The notes below the pieces were generated by a model, which saw only the letters and a list, made by a program, of their open reading frames with translations, was not told the DNA's origin and did not search any database. Made by a program: the position numbers and the translations under genes. Shown in pieces: positions 8,418 through 16,302 of a stretch of DNA of 28,687 nt (position 1 is the stretch's first letter; the number at the start of each line of letters is the position of its first letter). The stretch is taken from positions 1 to 28,687 of the IMG/VR virus record IMGVR_UViG_3300029998_000098, one strand, 5' to 3'. Origin of the DNA: a virus.

Positions 8418-8851
8418 AATTCATCATCCAAAGGCAATTTAATTACTGAATACGTTTCAATCCATCCTTTTGATTTTAACGCCCTCATCCATCCGTCTCT
8501 AACTGCCATTCCTCTTAATTCAGTGCAATTAAATTGTTTAGCTAACATCTTTAAGAAAACTATAAAGTCTTCTCCCCAACTAAACATCTTATCCCCGCCG
8601 AATATAGGAATAAGAAGACTCTTTAAACCGCTATCGTAAGTCACTATTTCTATCGTAGTTACCGCTATAATATCGCTACCCATGTTAACCGTAACGATTA
8701 CCGATCCTCCACTCATAGCGCGGTTATAAAGCGTTTCTTCGGTAAACTCCCCGTTACTAACCTTAATTACCCGTTCTAGATGAACCATTAATTGAGGCCA
8801 AAGGGAATCTAGCATTATAGGATTTAGCATGTGGAAACTGTATAAACTCAT
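8414..8851 (-). CDS. GNAT-like phage structural-cluster protein
   Basis: 145 aa from the ATG at 8851, which overlaps the previous stop (ATGA); a GTG five codons earlier is an alternative start. The pattern of a central strand pair (SVIVTVNMGSDIIAVTTIEIV), a helix (EDFIVFLKMLAKQFNC), then ELRGMAVRDGWMRALKSKGW and a final strand resembles a degenerate acetyltransferase (GNAT) fold. Proteins of this type are found beside tail genes in podoviruses. The acetyl-CoA loop (Q/RxxGxG/A) is not clear, so catalysis is doubtful. It directly precedes the broken endonuclease. Confidence 0.5.
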   Translation of the reverse strand: MSLYSFHMLNPIMLDSLWPQLMVHLERVIKVSNGEFTEETLYNRAMSGGSVIVTVNMGSDIIAVTTIEIVTYDSGLKSLLIPIFGGDKMFSWGEDFIVFLKMLAKQFNCTELRGMAVRDGWMRALKSKGWIETYSVIKLPLDDEL

Positions 8852-9072
8852 GCTATATGTACCCACCCAGTATTTTTATAAATCCACAATCCTTCAGCGG
8901 TTATCGGACCAATTATATGTTTAAAGTAATATAATCTACCGATAACGGGTCTTGTAGGTACGGATGTTCTGTGTTCTGGAACTAAATTAGATTGTAGATC
9001 ATCTATAGATTGTGCCATCCTAGTAAAATAATTCTCTAAGTCAGGCGATAACCCTTTAGGTACGGTTTCCAT
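8848..9072 (-). CDS. small hypothetical protein
   Basis: 74 aa. A helical N-terminus (LENYFTRMAQSIDDLQSNL) is followed by a short beta-like C-terminus ending EGLWIYKNTGWVHIA. Not assigned to a family. Its ATG overlaps the upstream stop (TAATG at 9072) and its stop overlaps the next start (ATGA), so it is a genuine operon member. The C-terminal pattern (…GRLYYFKHIIG…GLWIYKNTGW) resembles short phage proteins that attach to fibres, but I cannot assign a role. Confidence 0.6.
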   Translation of the reverse strand: METVPKGLSPDLENYFTRMAQSIDDLQSNLVPEHRTSVPTRPVIGRLYYFKHIIGPITAEGLWIYKNTGWVHIA

Positions 9073-10709
9073 TATCTTTGACCATTGTTAGCATAATATA
9101 GCGTAAATCCAGATAGCCCAAAGGGGGTATTACCTATACTTGAAAATTTCCAAGAATGATAAACTCCAGTAGACCGTATATCTACTTTCTTATTTTTTGA
9201 TGGGTCATAGATCACCGCTGGTTTCCACAGTGTTTCAGCGCCTAGATTGTACTTTGAACCTATCTGTATGGACATATTGCCTGTGCATTGAATCATGGGA
9301 TACATACTTACCACTGTGGATACTGACAATTGATTATCGAATGTAAAGTCTTCGTGAATCAACGTTGAATTAAGATCCGCGCTACCATCATCAACCGTTA
9401 ATGCGCTTACAATGCTAGTCGCTGGATTGACGCCTATGATTGCGCCTAGAATGGGTATGTCATTTACATAGTTCCAGCTAAAAGGGGACAAATCCCATTG
9501 CCCAGATTGGTCATCCCATGCCGGATCTTGCCCAGCCGAGTTTCCAATTAAGTTAGCCCAGGAACCTAACGCATTATCATATTGAGCGGTGATTGTATCC
9601 CAACCAATGGCAAGGGTTGTGGCTATTAGTGGCGCATACGTCATACTGGAAAACTTTGAATCAAGATCACGTATTGAAAAGGTATCGTCTTCCCAATTAT
9701 AAATTATCGCTATGTTTGGCAATGTAAAAGTTGCTTCCACAATACAGAACCATATTTCCTTCTTGGAATAGTCCGCTACTACGAAAGAATTTTTAGCATG
9801 TACGGAGCCCAATGCAGCCCTTACTTTTAACCTCAATCTATTATGCAATAATGATATGACATTGGTTCCATCATGAACCATTACATCATCTTGAGTAATA
9901 AAATAATGTCTTTGATTCGCATAGACAACACAGTTCTTAGCAAGTATTCCATAAGTATTAGATAGCTCTACTACATTCCATATAAACTCTCCACCGATAT
10001 AGTGAAGTATGCTTATTCCAGATTCAGAATAAATTACAAACGTATCCCTAAGCGTTAGTCCATCTACGATTCGGCCATAGTTTCCTTGAAGAACCGATAC
10101 GCCCGCTATGGTGGATAGATCGGTTTCATCCCAAGTAAAAGGTATGCTCCCATTATCGGCGGGAGCTGACCATCTAAAAGTCGTTGGTTTTTCAACCGCG
10201 CCTTCAACGGTTCCCAGTGCGAATAAGAAATTCTTATGTGACCGAATTAAGTTCGCATGTTTTGAAGCGGCTTGCCAAGTTTGCGTTGCTGAGAATGGCA
10301 ATGGTTGTAAAAGTTGACTTCCGCTTATTGGATCCCAATATTCAGGATACCAATCTGGATTATTGAATATGGGAACTTGATTATCATTACAGAAATCCCA
10401 ATTGTCGGCAACTACTGAATATGGAGCGGAAGATATATTAAAGAAACTGGTACCATTGCCAGCTACGATAGATGTGGTTCCCATTACTACATAGAAAGCA
10501 ATATCACTAGATACGACACAAGCGATTTTACTTGGTGTAATAGGATCGGCAAAAAACATTAAATCGGTTTTGCCATTAAATGAAACAACGGCTTTTCTAA
10601 CGCAGCGGAAATTACTACCACCCGTGAACGTATCAGGTGATAAATTAACGGGGACTATATCCGTATTAAGTCCTTTTGTTTCAGCAACCGTAATACTTTT
10701 AATTTCCAT
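9072..10709 (-). CDS. tail nozzle / hub-like beta-propeller protein
   Basis: 545 aa, almost entirely beta-rich. The N-terminus (ETKGLNTDIVPVNLSPDTF, then a SNFRCVRKAVVSFNGK segment) has the GLNTD…LP…TxxxNxR pattern of podovirus tail-tube/nozzle and stabilisation proteins (P22 gp10-like or T7 gp12-like). Blade-like repeats follow, such as FRWSAPADNG and GRIVDGLTLRDTFVIYSESGI. The C-terminal IGSKYNLGAETLWKPA and WKFSSIG segments are also typical of this family. The expected role is to close the portal vestibule and extend the short tail. It sits after the fibre genes, four bases downstream of the collar gene stop. The family assignment is by pattern only. Confidence 0.55.
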   Translation of the reverse strand: MEIKSITVAETKGLNTDIVPVNLSPDTFTGGSNFRCVRKAVVSFNGKTDLMFFADPITPSKIACVVSSDIAFYVVMGTTSIVAGNGTSFFNISSAPYSVVADNWDFCNDNQVPIFNNPDWYPEYWDPISGSQLLQPLPFSATQTWQAASKHANLIRSHKNFLFALGTVEGAVEKPTTFRWSAPADNGSIPFTWDETDLSTIAGVSVLQGNYGRIVDGLTLRDTFVIYSESGISILHYIGGEFIWNVVELSNTYGILAKNCVVYANQRHYFITQDDVMVHDGTNVISLLHNRLRLKVRAALGSVHAKNSFVVADYSKKEIWFCIVEATFTLPNIAIIYNWEDDTFSIRDLDSKFSSMTYAPLIATTLAIGWDTITAQYDNALGSWANLIGNSAGQDPAWDDQSGQWDLSPFSWNYVNDIPILGAIIGVNPATSIVSALTVDDGSADLNSTLIHEDFTFDNQLSVSTVVSMYPMIQCTGNMSIQIGSKYNLGAETLWKPAVIYDPSKNKKVDIRSTGVYHSWKFSSIGNTPFGLSGFTLYYANNGQR

Positions 10710-10713
10710 ATTA

Positions 10714-11487
10714 TTAAGACATTAACATAATGTAGGCAAGAACATACCAAGGTGGCAGATTCTGATTCGTAGCGGATACGCCAGTGCTTGCTATTGTGGT
10801 CACCGCTGATACAGTTCCACTTATAGTATGACTATGAGCTTGATTCTCAGTATCGGTTGTTCCGCTATGGGCATGCAATGCGCTAACTCCGCTAGATGTA
10901 GTATTGCCAAGAGCTAACCCAGCGCCGCCTTGAATAGTTCCGCCTCCTATAATAGTTGGAACGGTATGCGTATGATCCGAACTCTCTAAACCCGTTATAA
11001 ACGTATGAGCGTGTAAGTCATTTTCCGTACTCGCGTTTAACGCTACCGTATTAACGGTACCAGCGGTATGCGTATGCTGCACAATAACTGAATCAGCCGT
11101 GCCGCCAATGGAATTAAGCGTATTAGATGGACTTTTGCCCCAAATAAACCGGCCTCTTAAATCAGGTGTTCCATTAGTACCATCGCATATCTGCCAGTTT
11201 GTAGGAACAACCGTACCAGACCACATGACAATCATACCAATGGGATTAGCATTGCTAAGTCTATCAAGCTGTGGCTGTATCGGGCTTGTCACTCCATCAA
11301 CATAGTTTAATTCATCTTCCGTAGCCGTTATAGCCTTGGCAAAGCCAGTGCCGGATATGCCAGGAAATTGAATTTGCAATACTGATTTAAGCAACCTTAA
11401 ATGGTCATCGCCCTGATTAATTGGGTCTTGCCTTGTTGGATTCGCTATTTGTAATTGACCAATAAAGGACGCTGTTTCTAAAGACAT
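10714..11487 (-). CDS. tail collar / short fibre protein with HxH metal sites
   Basis: 257 aa. Residues ~1-75 form an N-terminal anchor shared with the 500-aa spike (QGDDHLRLLK, then ATEDELNYVDGVTS). The middle is a phage tail collar domain (NPIGMIVMWSGTVVPTNWQICDG, given here in parts: GMIVMWSG, PTNWQICDG, then PDLRGRFIWG). The C-terminal domain carries five HxH motifs (HTH, HAH, HTH, HAH, HSH) and the canonical end NLPPWYVLAYIM. In T4 gp37, HxH motifs bind iron along the trimer axis; the same is inferred here. It probably trimerises and makes initial host contact. The start overlaps the end of the 56-aa gene by 10 bp. Confidence 0.82.
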   Translation of the reverse strand: MSLETASFIGQLQIANPTRQDPINQGDDHLRLLKSVLQIQFPGISGTGFAKAITATEDELNYVDGVTSPIQPQLDRLSNANPIGMIVMWSGTVVPTNWQICDGTNGTPDLRGRFIWGKSPSNTLNSIGGTADSVIVQHTHTAGTVNTVALNASTENDLHAHTFITGLESSDHTHTVPTIIGGGTIQGGAGLALGNTTSSGVSALHAHSGTTDTENQAHSHTISGTVSAVTTIASTGVSATNQNLPPWYVLAYIMLMS

Positions 11488-11648
11488 GATTCTTCCTTAA
11501 TACAATTAGGCTCTTTCAAATTATTGGAAGATAATTGTTGATTAATATTACTTATCAAAGGAGCGGCAATAATATATGGCAATTGCTGCAACGCTCTATC
11601 AATTAGCATCAATTGATCTTGATTAAATGATAGTGTAATGAGTTCCAT
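11478..11648 (-). CDS. 56-aa conserved-looking fibre-cluster protein
   Basis: A short frame starting ATG at 11648, only 3 nt after the spike stop, and ending TAG at 11478 inside the collar gene start. The product begins MELITLSFNQDQLMLIDRAL and continues QQLPYIIAAPLISNINQQL. One amphipathic helix-turn-helix-like hairpin pattern (LIDRALQQLPY, APLISNINQQL) looks like the small proteins often encoded between podovirus fibre genes. Spacing and overlap fit translational coupling to the spike. There is no strong ribosome site of its own. Function unknown. Confidence 0.6.
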   Translation of the reverse strand: MELITLSFNQDQLMLIDRALQQLPYIIAAPLISNINQQLSSNNLKEPNCIKEESCL

Positions 11649-11651
11649 GGA

Positions 11652-13154
11652 TTAAGCCGTTGTCATTAGTTTACGAAGGGCTCCTGACGCGTCTTTTATA
11701 GTAATGTAACCATTACATACGACATCGGCGGTTGCTCCAAAAGTACCAAAGCGCATATATCCAGTTCCCTTTGGATTAAACCTTATATCAATATTAGCAT
11801 CGTCGCCTAAAGCTGACAGTTGGACGGGAAAACCCGTCGCATTGTTGCTTATATAAGCATAATTAACCGCGCTTGCGACATGTCCAAACTGAGCTATTTT
11901 TAACCCAGTGGCTCCTCTCACATAGACGTTATTGTTTGCTAGTAGCATTGATACTTCACTAGCCGATGTTGTTATGGAGCTCCGCAGGAACCCACAGCTT
12001 CCGCCTGAGGCATCCTCCCAGCCTAGCTGCATGGCATTTCTTAAAACAATAGCCTTGTAATGAGTAAGACTTTCACTATCCGTAAACGGTCTTAGTGAAC
12101 TACTGCCAAATGCGATACCACGCCCCCAATTAGCTCCATTATTCGTTATTTGCAAGCCAATGGTACAAGAATCCGTAGTGCCATTAACGGCGGGGTCTCC
12201 ACCTGCGGAAAGCGATATCCCTATTGTTTTAGTAGTAGCAACTGAATATAAATCCGTATAAGAACCCATTTCAGTTAATTCTATCTCCGTTCCAAAAGCC
12301 GCTCCCAATGAACCCACAGCGCGTTTTGAATCAAGATATAATGCCCATGCATTAACTGAATTAACAGTATTATCATTGTATGCAATTGAAGAAACGCCAA
12401 TGGCGGCTCCTCCTGTTAGTTGAGATGTCCTTGTTCCTCCGGCTATACCAATTCCCTTGGATGCGTAAGAAACAGTAAGCGAATTTTTTTCAATCCAACC
12501 ATAGTTAGGTTGTAGTTTAGCTCCAGCGGTAGCACCAGCCCAAGTTTTTACGGTTGATGTGGAATCGCCTGACATAACATTGGCATCGCCCAAAAATAAG
12601 CGGTCGCCTAGTCGATTGATAACCGCTCCAGTATCCGAAAACAAAAGTCCAGTAGTTGGCTGTATAAGTCCTAATACATGGAATTTATCAGTCCCCGTAT
12701 AGATTAAGGCGGTAGTCGTAGATTGATAAAAATTACCAGTTACCACACCATTAATTTTATAAGAAGTTCCAGTAAGCAATACCGCTCTACCCGATGCTCC
12801 AGCTAGATTCAACGCAGCGGTATCATCAGCAACACCATCACCTATGACACCAAAGTCTTTATCACTTACATAATCTCTTAATTTATTTTGGGTTGTTCTA
12901 GTGACCGCACCTGTCCCCGCTTGTAGAAAATTAAATTGTGATTGTATATTGCTAGTGACACCATGCACATAGTTTAATTCCGCTTCCGTGGCAATGATGG
13001 GGATAGCAAAACCTGCGGAGGCCGCTCCTGGAAACGTATCTTTTAATACGGTTTTTATCAATCGTAAATGGTCATCGCCTTGTCCAACTGGATCAGAAGG
13101 AACTGGATTGTTTGGATCAAGACCTGCAATAGTTGATGCCGTTTCTAAAGCCAT
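11652..13154 (-). CDS. tail spike / fibre protein
   Basis: 500 aa. The N-terminal ~85 residues match the anchor of the collar protein (MALETASTIAG, QGDDHLRLIK, ATEAELNYVHGVTS), so both probably bind the same site on the tail. After a linker comes the signature KLRDYVSDKDFG-VIGDGVADDTAAL, which begins many phage beta-helix spikes. The remainder is Ser/Thr/Gly-rich beta sequence, ending in a short C-terminal segment (ITIKDASGALRKLMTTA). No catalytic residues of a polysaccharide lyase or hydrolase can be named from the sequence alone. It probably determines host binding. The gene starts 5 nt after the adaptor stop, with an AGGAT ribosome site. Confidence 0.8.
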   Translation of the reverse strand: MALETASTIAGLDPNNPVPSDPVGQGDDHLRLIKTVLKDTFPGAASAGFAIPIIATEAELNYVHGVTSNIQSQFNFLQAGTGAVTRTTQNKLRDYVSDKDFGVIGDGVADDTAALNLAGASGRAVLLTGTSYKINGVVTGNFYQSTTTALIYTGTDKFHVLGLIQPTTGLLFSDTGAVINRLGDRLFLGDANVMSGDSTSTVKTWAGATAGAKLQPNYGWIEKNSLTVSYASKGIGIAGGTRTSQLTGGAAIGVSSIAYNDNTVNSVNAWALYLDSKRAVGSLGAAFGTEIELTEMGSYTDLYSVATTKTIGISLSAGGDPAVNGTTDSCTIGLQITNNGANWGRGIAFGSSSLRPFTDSESLTHYKAIVLRNAMQLGWEDASGGSCGFLRSSITTSASEVSMLLANNNVYVRGATGLKIAQFGHVASAVNYAYISNNATGFPVQLSALGDDANIDIRFNPKGTGYMRFGTFGATADVVCNGYITIKDASGALRKLMTTA

Positions 13155-13159
13155 TTTAT

Positions 13160-13795
13160 TTATCCTATTCTAGTCTGGAGCGGGGTACCACTATATACTA
13201 ATACGTTATCAGCATCTTCCAGCTCAATAATAACTTGTTTAAATCTAGCGTCCCATAAGGATGCGGCATTGGCATCCTTAACAAAAGAATTTATTTCCAC
13301 CAATATCCCGTTGATGTATAAATCAGGATGGTTTAGTGAAATCCAATTAGTAGGTACGGCAGGCGTCAATGGAACGATATTTCCATAATATACAATCTCC
13401 AATGAACTAGTGCCATCTATAACAATAGGCTGAACAATCAGTTTACTAGCTAATATATTATAAAAATGCTTTAAACTATTATCCACATTGACGGTATTTG
13501 TAGCCGTATTCATTTGTTCAGGATTGACAAGGGACAACGTATTGCGGCTTGTTGGCGTAGTTAAATTGACAATGGCGATATCCTGAAGCGCACTGAAATC
13601 GCTAGGTAAAACGTAACGACCATCCGTAGGGTTTGGCTCAGGAAAAGTATATCGAATACTCATGTCCTCAATAACCAATAATCTATTGATACGTGACTCA
13701 ACCATTCGCATAAAAAAATCAATACGACTTGTGACATCGACATCCTGTCTGTCAGCATAAGCTAATGAAGTATTGACGATGTCATCGTATGTCAT
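13160..13795 (-). CDS. head-tail adaptor, SU10 adaptor type
   Basis: 211 aa. The start MTYDDIVNTSLAYADRQD and the following FFMRMVESRINRLLVIEDM match the helical start of podovirus adaptor proteins (the tail tubular protein A / SU10 adaptor type). The next segment, GRYVLPSDFSALQDIAI, is the usual beta insertion, and YINGILVEINSFVKDANAASLWDARF is the closing helical part (quoted in two pieces: YINGILVEINSFV and DANAASLWDARF). It forms the ring between portal and nozzle. It lies one base after the stop of the small secreted protein and is followed by the spike, so head-tail joining genes and adhesins share one transcript. Confidence 0.78.
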   Translation of the reverse strand: MTYDDIVNTSLAYADRQDVDVTSRIDFFMRMVESRINRLLVIEDMSIRYTFPEPNPTDGRYVLPSDFSALQDIAIVNLTTPTSRNTLSLVNPEQMNTATNTVNVDNSLKHFYNILASKLIVQPIVIDGTSSLEIVYYGNIVPLTPAVPTNWISLNHPDLYINGILVEINSFVKDANAASLWDARFKQVIIELEDADNVLVYSGTPLQTRIG

Positions 13796-13796
13796 T

Positions 13797-14120
13797 TTAA
13801 GGAACCAATAATAAATTAAGGGGAGCCGAAAGAACTGCCGCAGAGGGTCTTGTGAATGCTAAAGGGACGCTGAATACGCTTTCACTCCTCCCCCAAATAG
13901 GATCAACATTGTAGAATGTAGCTTTAATACTGTGGGAACCAACTGCCACGTTAGATACGTCAATATGGCATGCCTTATTAACCGCTGGGCTATCGAATGT
14001 AGCGGCGGTATCTATTTGCACCTTACAACCAGTAATAGTTTGCGTAGTAGCATCCGAATCAACAAATGGCGCGGCATTAACAACACCAATGCCTAGTAAA
14101 AACAATAATAAATATTTCAT
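13797..14120 (-). CDS. small secreted Ig/Fn3-like protein
   Basis: 107 aa with a clear Sec signal peptide: MKYLLLFLLGIGVVNA with likely cleavage before APF. The mature part is a single beta-sandwich-like segment containing two Cys (CKVQID and ACHIDV) that could form a disulphide in the periplasm. The turn VAVGSHSIKATFYNVDP resembles fibronectin III or Ig-like strands. A signal peptide on a protein from a phage late operon suggests action in the host envelope, for example superinfection exclusion or lysis; this is inference. The first codons are nearly identical to those of the upstream lipoprotein gene. It starts by ATGA overlap at 14117-14120. Confidence 0.6.
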   Translation of the reverse strand: MKYLLLFLLGIGVVNAAPFVDSDATTQTITGCKVQIDTAATFDSPAVNKACHIDVSNVAVGSHSIKATFYNVDPIWGRSESVFSVPLAFTRPSAAVLSAPLNLLLVP

Positions 14121-14356
14121 TGCGTAAGTTCCTTAACATCGTTATAGGGTACTGACCTTCTAATACATTCCGAAGCTCCAGTTCCTAAATGATTACAAAT
14201 TATAATAATAGGCATTTCACGACTAGAATCTTTATGTGAAGTGCCTTGTGATTGCGCGGATGCTTGTGAAGATTCCTGGTCTGATGATTGACTACTCTTC
14301 ATAGCGGAAGTCATTGGCGTACATGCCGTTAATAACAATATTAATAAATATTTCAC
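14117..14356 (-). CDS. small lipoprotein
   Basis: 79 aa. The lipobox is plain: MKYLLILLLTAC, with LTAC giving Cys12 as the lipidated residue. A long Ser/Gln-rich linker follows (SSDQESSQASAQSQG), then a short C-terminal piece with two Cys (IIICNHLGTGASECIRR). It could be an outer-membrane lipoprotein such as an o-spanin or an exclusion factor; typical Rz1 proteins are Pro-rich, so spanin is uncertain. The start is GTG at 14356, sharing one base with the stop of the preceding 27-aa gene, and the end overlaps the next gene by ATGA. Confidence 0.65.
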   Translation of the reverse strand: MKYLLILLLTACTPMTSAMKSSQSSDQESSQASAQSQGTSHKDSSREMPIIIICNHLGTGASECIRRSVPYNDVKELTQ

Positions 14357-14439
14357 TAGCCCTCGTCATTACTAAATAATGCCCATATTATTGATATTGC
14401 TAGTACCCACAATAAGAAGAAAGTTTGCCAATCACTCAT
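14356..14439 (-). CDS. 27-aa single-span membrane peptide
   Basis: Short frame starting with an ATGA overlap at 14439-14436 and ending TAG at 14356, which shares its G with the GTG of the next gene. The product is MSDWQTFFLLWVLAISII followed by WALFSNDEG: one hydrophobic helix of about 19 residues with an acidic C-terminus. Perfect couplings on both sides argue that it is translated. With the lipoprotein and the secreted protein downstream it forms a trio aimed at the host envelope. It could be a small holin-like or exclusion peptide; nothing in the sequence decides this. Confidence 0.6.
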   Translation of the reverse strand: MSDWQTFFLLWVLAISIIWALFSNDEG

Positions 14440-14804
14440 TTTGTTTTTGCCAATTGCGTGATTGAAAATTGGTCTGGCCATCCTATCCAACCATGCGGTA
14501 TTGCATAAGCTGGTGTAACAATGGCATTGACATCAGGTGATAATCCATCCCAGTTCCAATCACCAAGTATGGAAAAATCAAATCCTAGTTTGGATAATTG
14601 ATCAGTTGCTAGTTTGTCATTACCTAAACTATCATACGTATTAGAAGATATTTTTGGATTCTTGGTGCTGGTTGGGTCAACCTTAGATTTCTGCGCTGGA
14701 GTATAGTCATCCAGTTTAACGGTTTGCATCTCGACTAAATCAAGATAGTTCTGTTGTTCTTTACTAAACTCAGTCATATTGGAAGTGTAAACAATTCGTT
14801 TCAT
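14436..14804 (-). CDS. hypothetical virion-cluster protein
   Basis: 122 aa, not recognised. The N-terminal half is polar and helical (SKEQQNYLDLVEMQTVKLDDY); the C-terminal half is rich in Trp, Gly, Pro and aromatic residues (GDWNWDG, HGWIGWPDQF) and looks compact. No signal peptide or membrane segment. It overlaps the adhesin gene upstream by ATGA (14801-14804) and the 27-aa gene downstream by ATGA. Its position directly after the adhesin suggests a chaperone or accessory of that protein, but this is only context. Confidence 0.55.
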   Translation of the reverse strand: MKRIVYTSNMTEFSKEQQNYLDLVEMQTVKLDDYTPAQKSKVDPTSTKNPKISSNTYDSLGNDKLATDQLSKLGFDFSILGDWNWDGLSPDVNAIVTPAYAIPHGWIGWPDQFSITQLAKTK

Positions 14805-16300
14805 GGCGTATAAACATCCGCTGCTCTAGTGACTGAGGTTGCTACTGTAGGAATATGTGAACTAAGCGTACCGTCTTCAAGATCAGAGCCCCAAACATAA
14901 ACACCTGCATTTGCAGTACCAATAAATACAGGTTGTCTTGCATTTTGGTCGGTATCTATAAGACAAATAAGGAATCTTGCTGCTGCTGATGTAGCCGTTG
15001 CTATTGCTGTTAAACTAATGTAATACCAGCCATTAACACAGGGGATAATGCTATAAGTTGTTGCTGTGGACCCCTTATTACCCACAGTGCCATTTGACAA
15101 ATTGAAGTTAACCCATAAATTAACAGAATCGAAACCCGTGCTTCCAGCAAACTGTATAAAGCTATATTCCCCTGCCTTAACAAATAATGATTGCGTGTAA
15201 GTATTGCCAATAGTAACGCTACTATCATTTGATATGCGGTGAAAAGCATTGGTAGCTAAGGTATTAACTTTTTCAGCAGTTAGCCTTCCATCGGGTGCAA
15301 CGGCAGCAGAAGCTACAACCACAGTCCCATTAGGCACCCAGATTACATTTGTTAGGTCATCTGAATAAGTTTGATAATTTGTAGTTGTTCCTTCATTAAG
15401 CATAGTAATAGGCGTACCTATTAAAGTTCCATTACCGAATACAATATGATTAGCAACTATGATATTTCCATTCGTATTCTTATAGTATTTAACGGCATCA
15501 ACACCCGCTCCATACCATGGCGTAGAAAGAACACCGGAGGATATATACGTATCTGGGTTTTGATTTGACTGTGATGATAGATTAGTTACTATAAATCCCC
15601 ATACATAGATGCCAGCAACATTATCTCCCGTGAACGTAGTTGCTATGCCATCGGCTGACATTAGATAATAAGCGGTAGCATCGGCGGCACAATTAGCCGT
15701 AACTTGGCATAAATACCAGCCATTGGCATATGGAGTCATGGAGTAATTGATAACGGTACCACTAACCGTACCAATCGTTCCAGCGCCAACGTTAAACATG
15801 ACGCCATTGGCGCCACCTATTCGTATTTGAATGTAGTTTAGTCCAGCTGCTTTAACCCATACTTGTGCGCAATATACTTGCGTGATAACGGATAAAGCTA
15901 CTCGCTTTGGTTCATGAGTATTTGTTACGGTTGAATCAGCGGCGGCTTTATCCGCTGTAATGGCTCCATCAACGGGATTGGCAATAGCGTTTGAAGTTAC
16001 GACTATTCTAGCCCCGCCGGATGTTATGCTTTCACTTAAAGGTACTAAATTTTCCACGCGTCTAGCGCCTTGGAATCTAGCCTCATTAACTTTGGCATAA
16101 CGTAAAATACCCTCAAAATCGAATAATGTTCCCGTAGTTGATCTCGTTAATGTGGAACCTGCGCCTAATCCTATTCCAGGATCTTGATTAGCCTTGCCGA
16201 TACCCACAGTGTTAAGGATATGAGGCCAGCGTGTCTCAGGGTTGCCATCCGTAAAGTAATTTACGTTACGCTTATAATTTAATGAGAATAGCTTGGCCAT
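14801..16300 (-). CDS. tail adhesin with two carbohydrate-binding-like modules
   Basis: 499 aa. Two beta-sandwich modules follow an N-terminal ~75-residue attachment region. Module 1 begins near ENLVPLSESI and ends near AGIYVWGFIV; module 2 begins near TTNYQTYSDDL and ends near AGVYVWGSDLEDG. Each module contains the same landmarks: DGxxTAEK/TADK, a strand pair with YxQSLFVKAG or YCAQVWVKAAG, YxxIQ, and NGWYYIS or NGWYLCQ. These landmarks are typical of carbohydrate-binding-like modules in phage tail proteins. The final HIPTVATSVTRAADVYT is also characteristic. The likely role is receptor or glycan binding. It is preceded by the 168-aa gene with a 2-nt gap. Confidence 0.65.
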   Translation of the reverse strand: MAKLFSLNYKRNVNYFTDGNPETRWPHILNTVGIGKANQDPGIGLGAGSTLTRSTTGTLFDFEGILRYAKVNEARFQGARRVENLVPLSESITSGGARIVVTSNAIANPVDGAITADKAAADSTVTNTHEPKRVALSVITQVYCAQVWVKAAGLNYIQIRIGGANGVMFNVGAGTIGTVSGTVINYSMTPYANGWYLCQVTANCAADATAYYLMSADGIATTFTGDNVAGIYVWGFIVTNLSSQSNQNPDTYISSGVLSTPWYGAGVDAVKYYKNTNGNIIVANHIVFGNGTLIGTPITMLNEGTTTNYQTYSDDLTNVIWVPNGTVVVASAAVAPDGRLTAEKVNTLATNAFHRISNDSSVTIGNTYTQSLFVKAGEYSFIQFAGSTGFDSVNLWVNFNLSNGTVGNKGSTATTYSIIPCVNGWYYISLTAIATATSAAARFLICLIDTDQNARQPVFIGTANAGVYVWGSDLEDGTLSSHIPTVATSVTRAADVYTP

Positions 16301-16302
16301 CT

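Noticed and set aside
10714-13154. Diversity-generating retroelement acting on the fibre genes
   Set aside because: No reverse transcriptase, no template repeat and no adenine-rich variable repeat pair was seen in the window.
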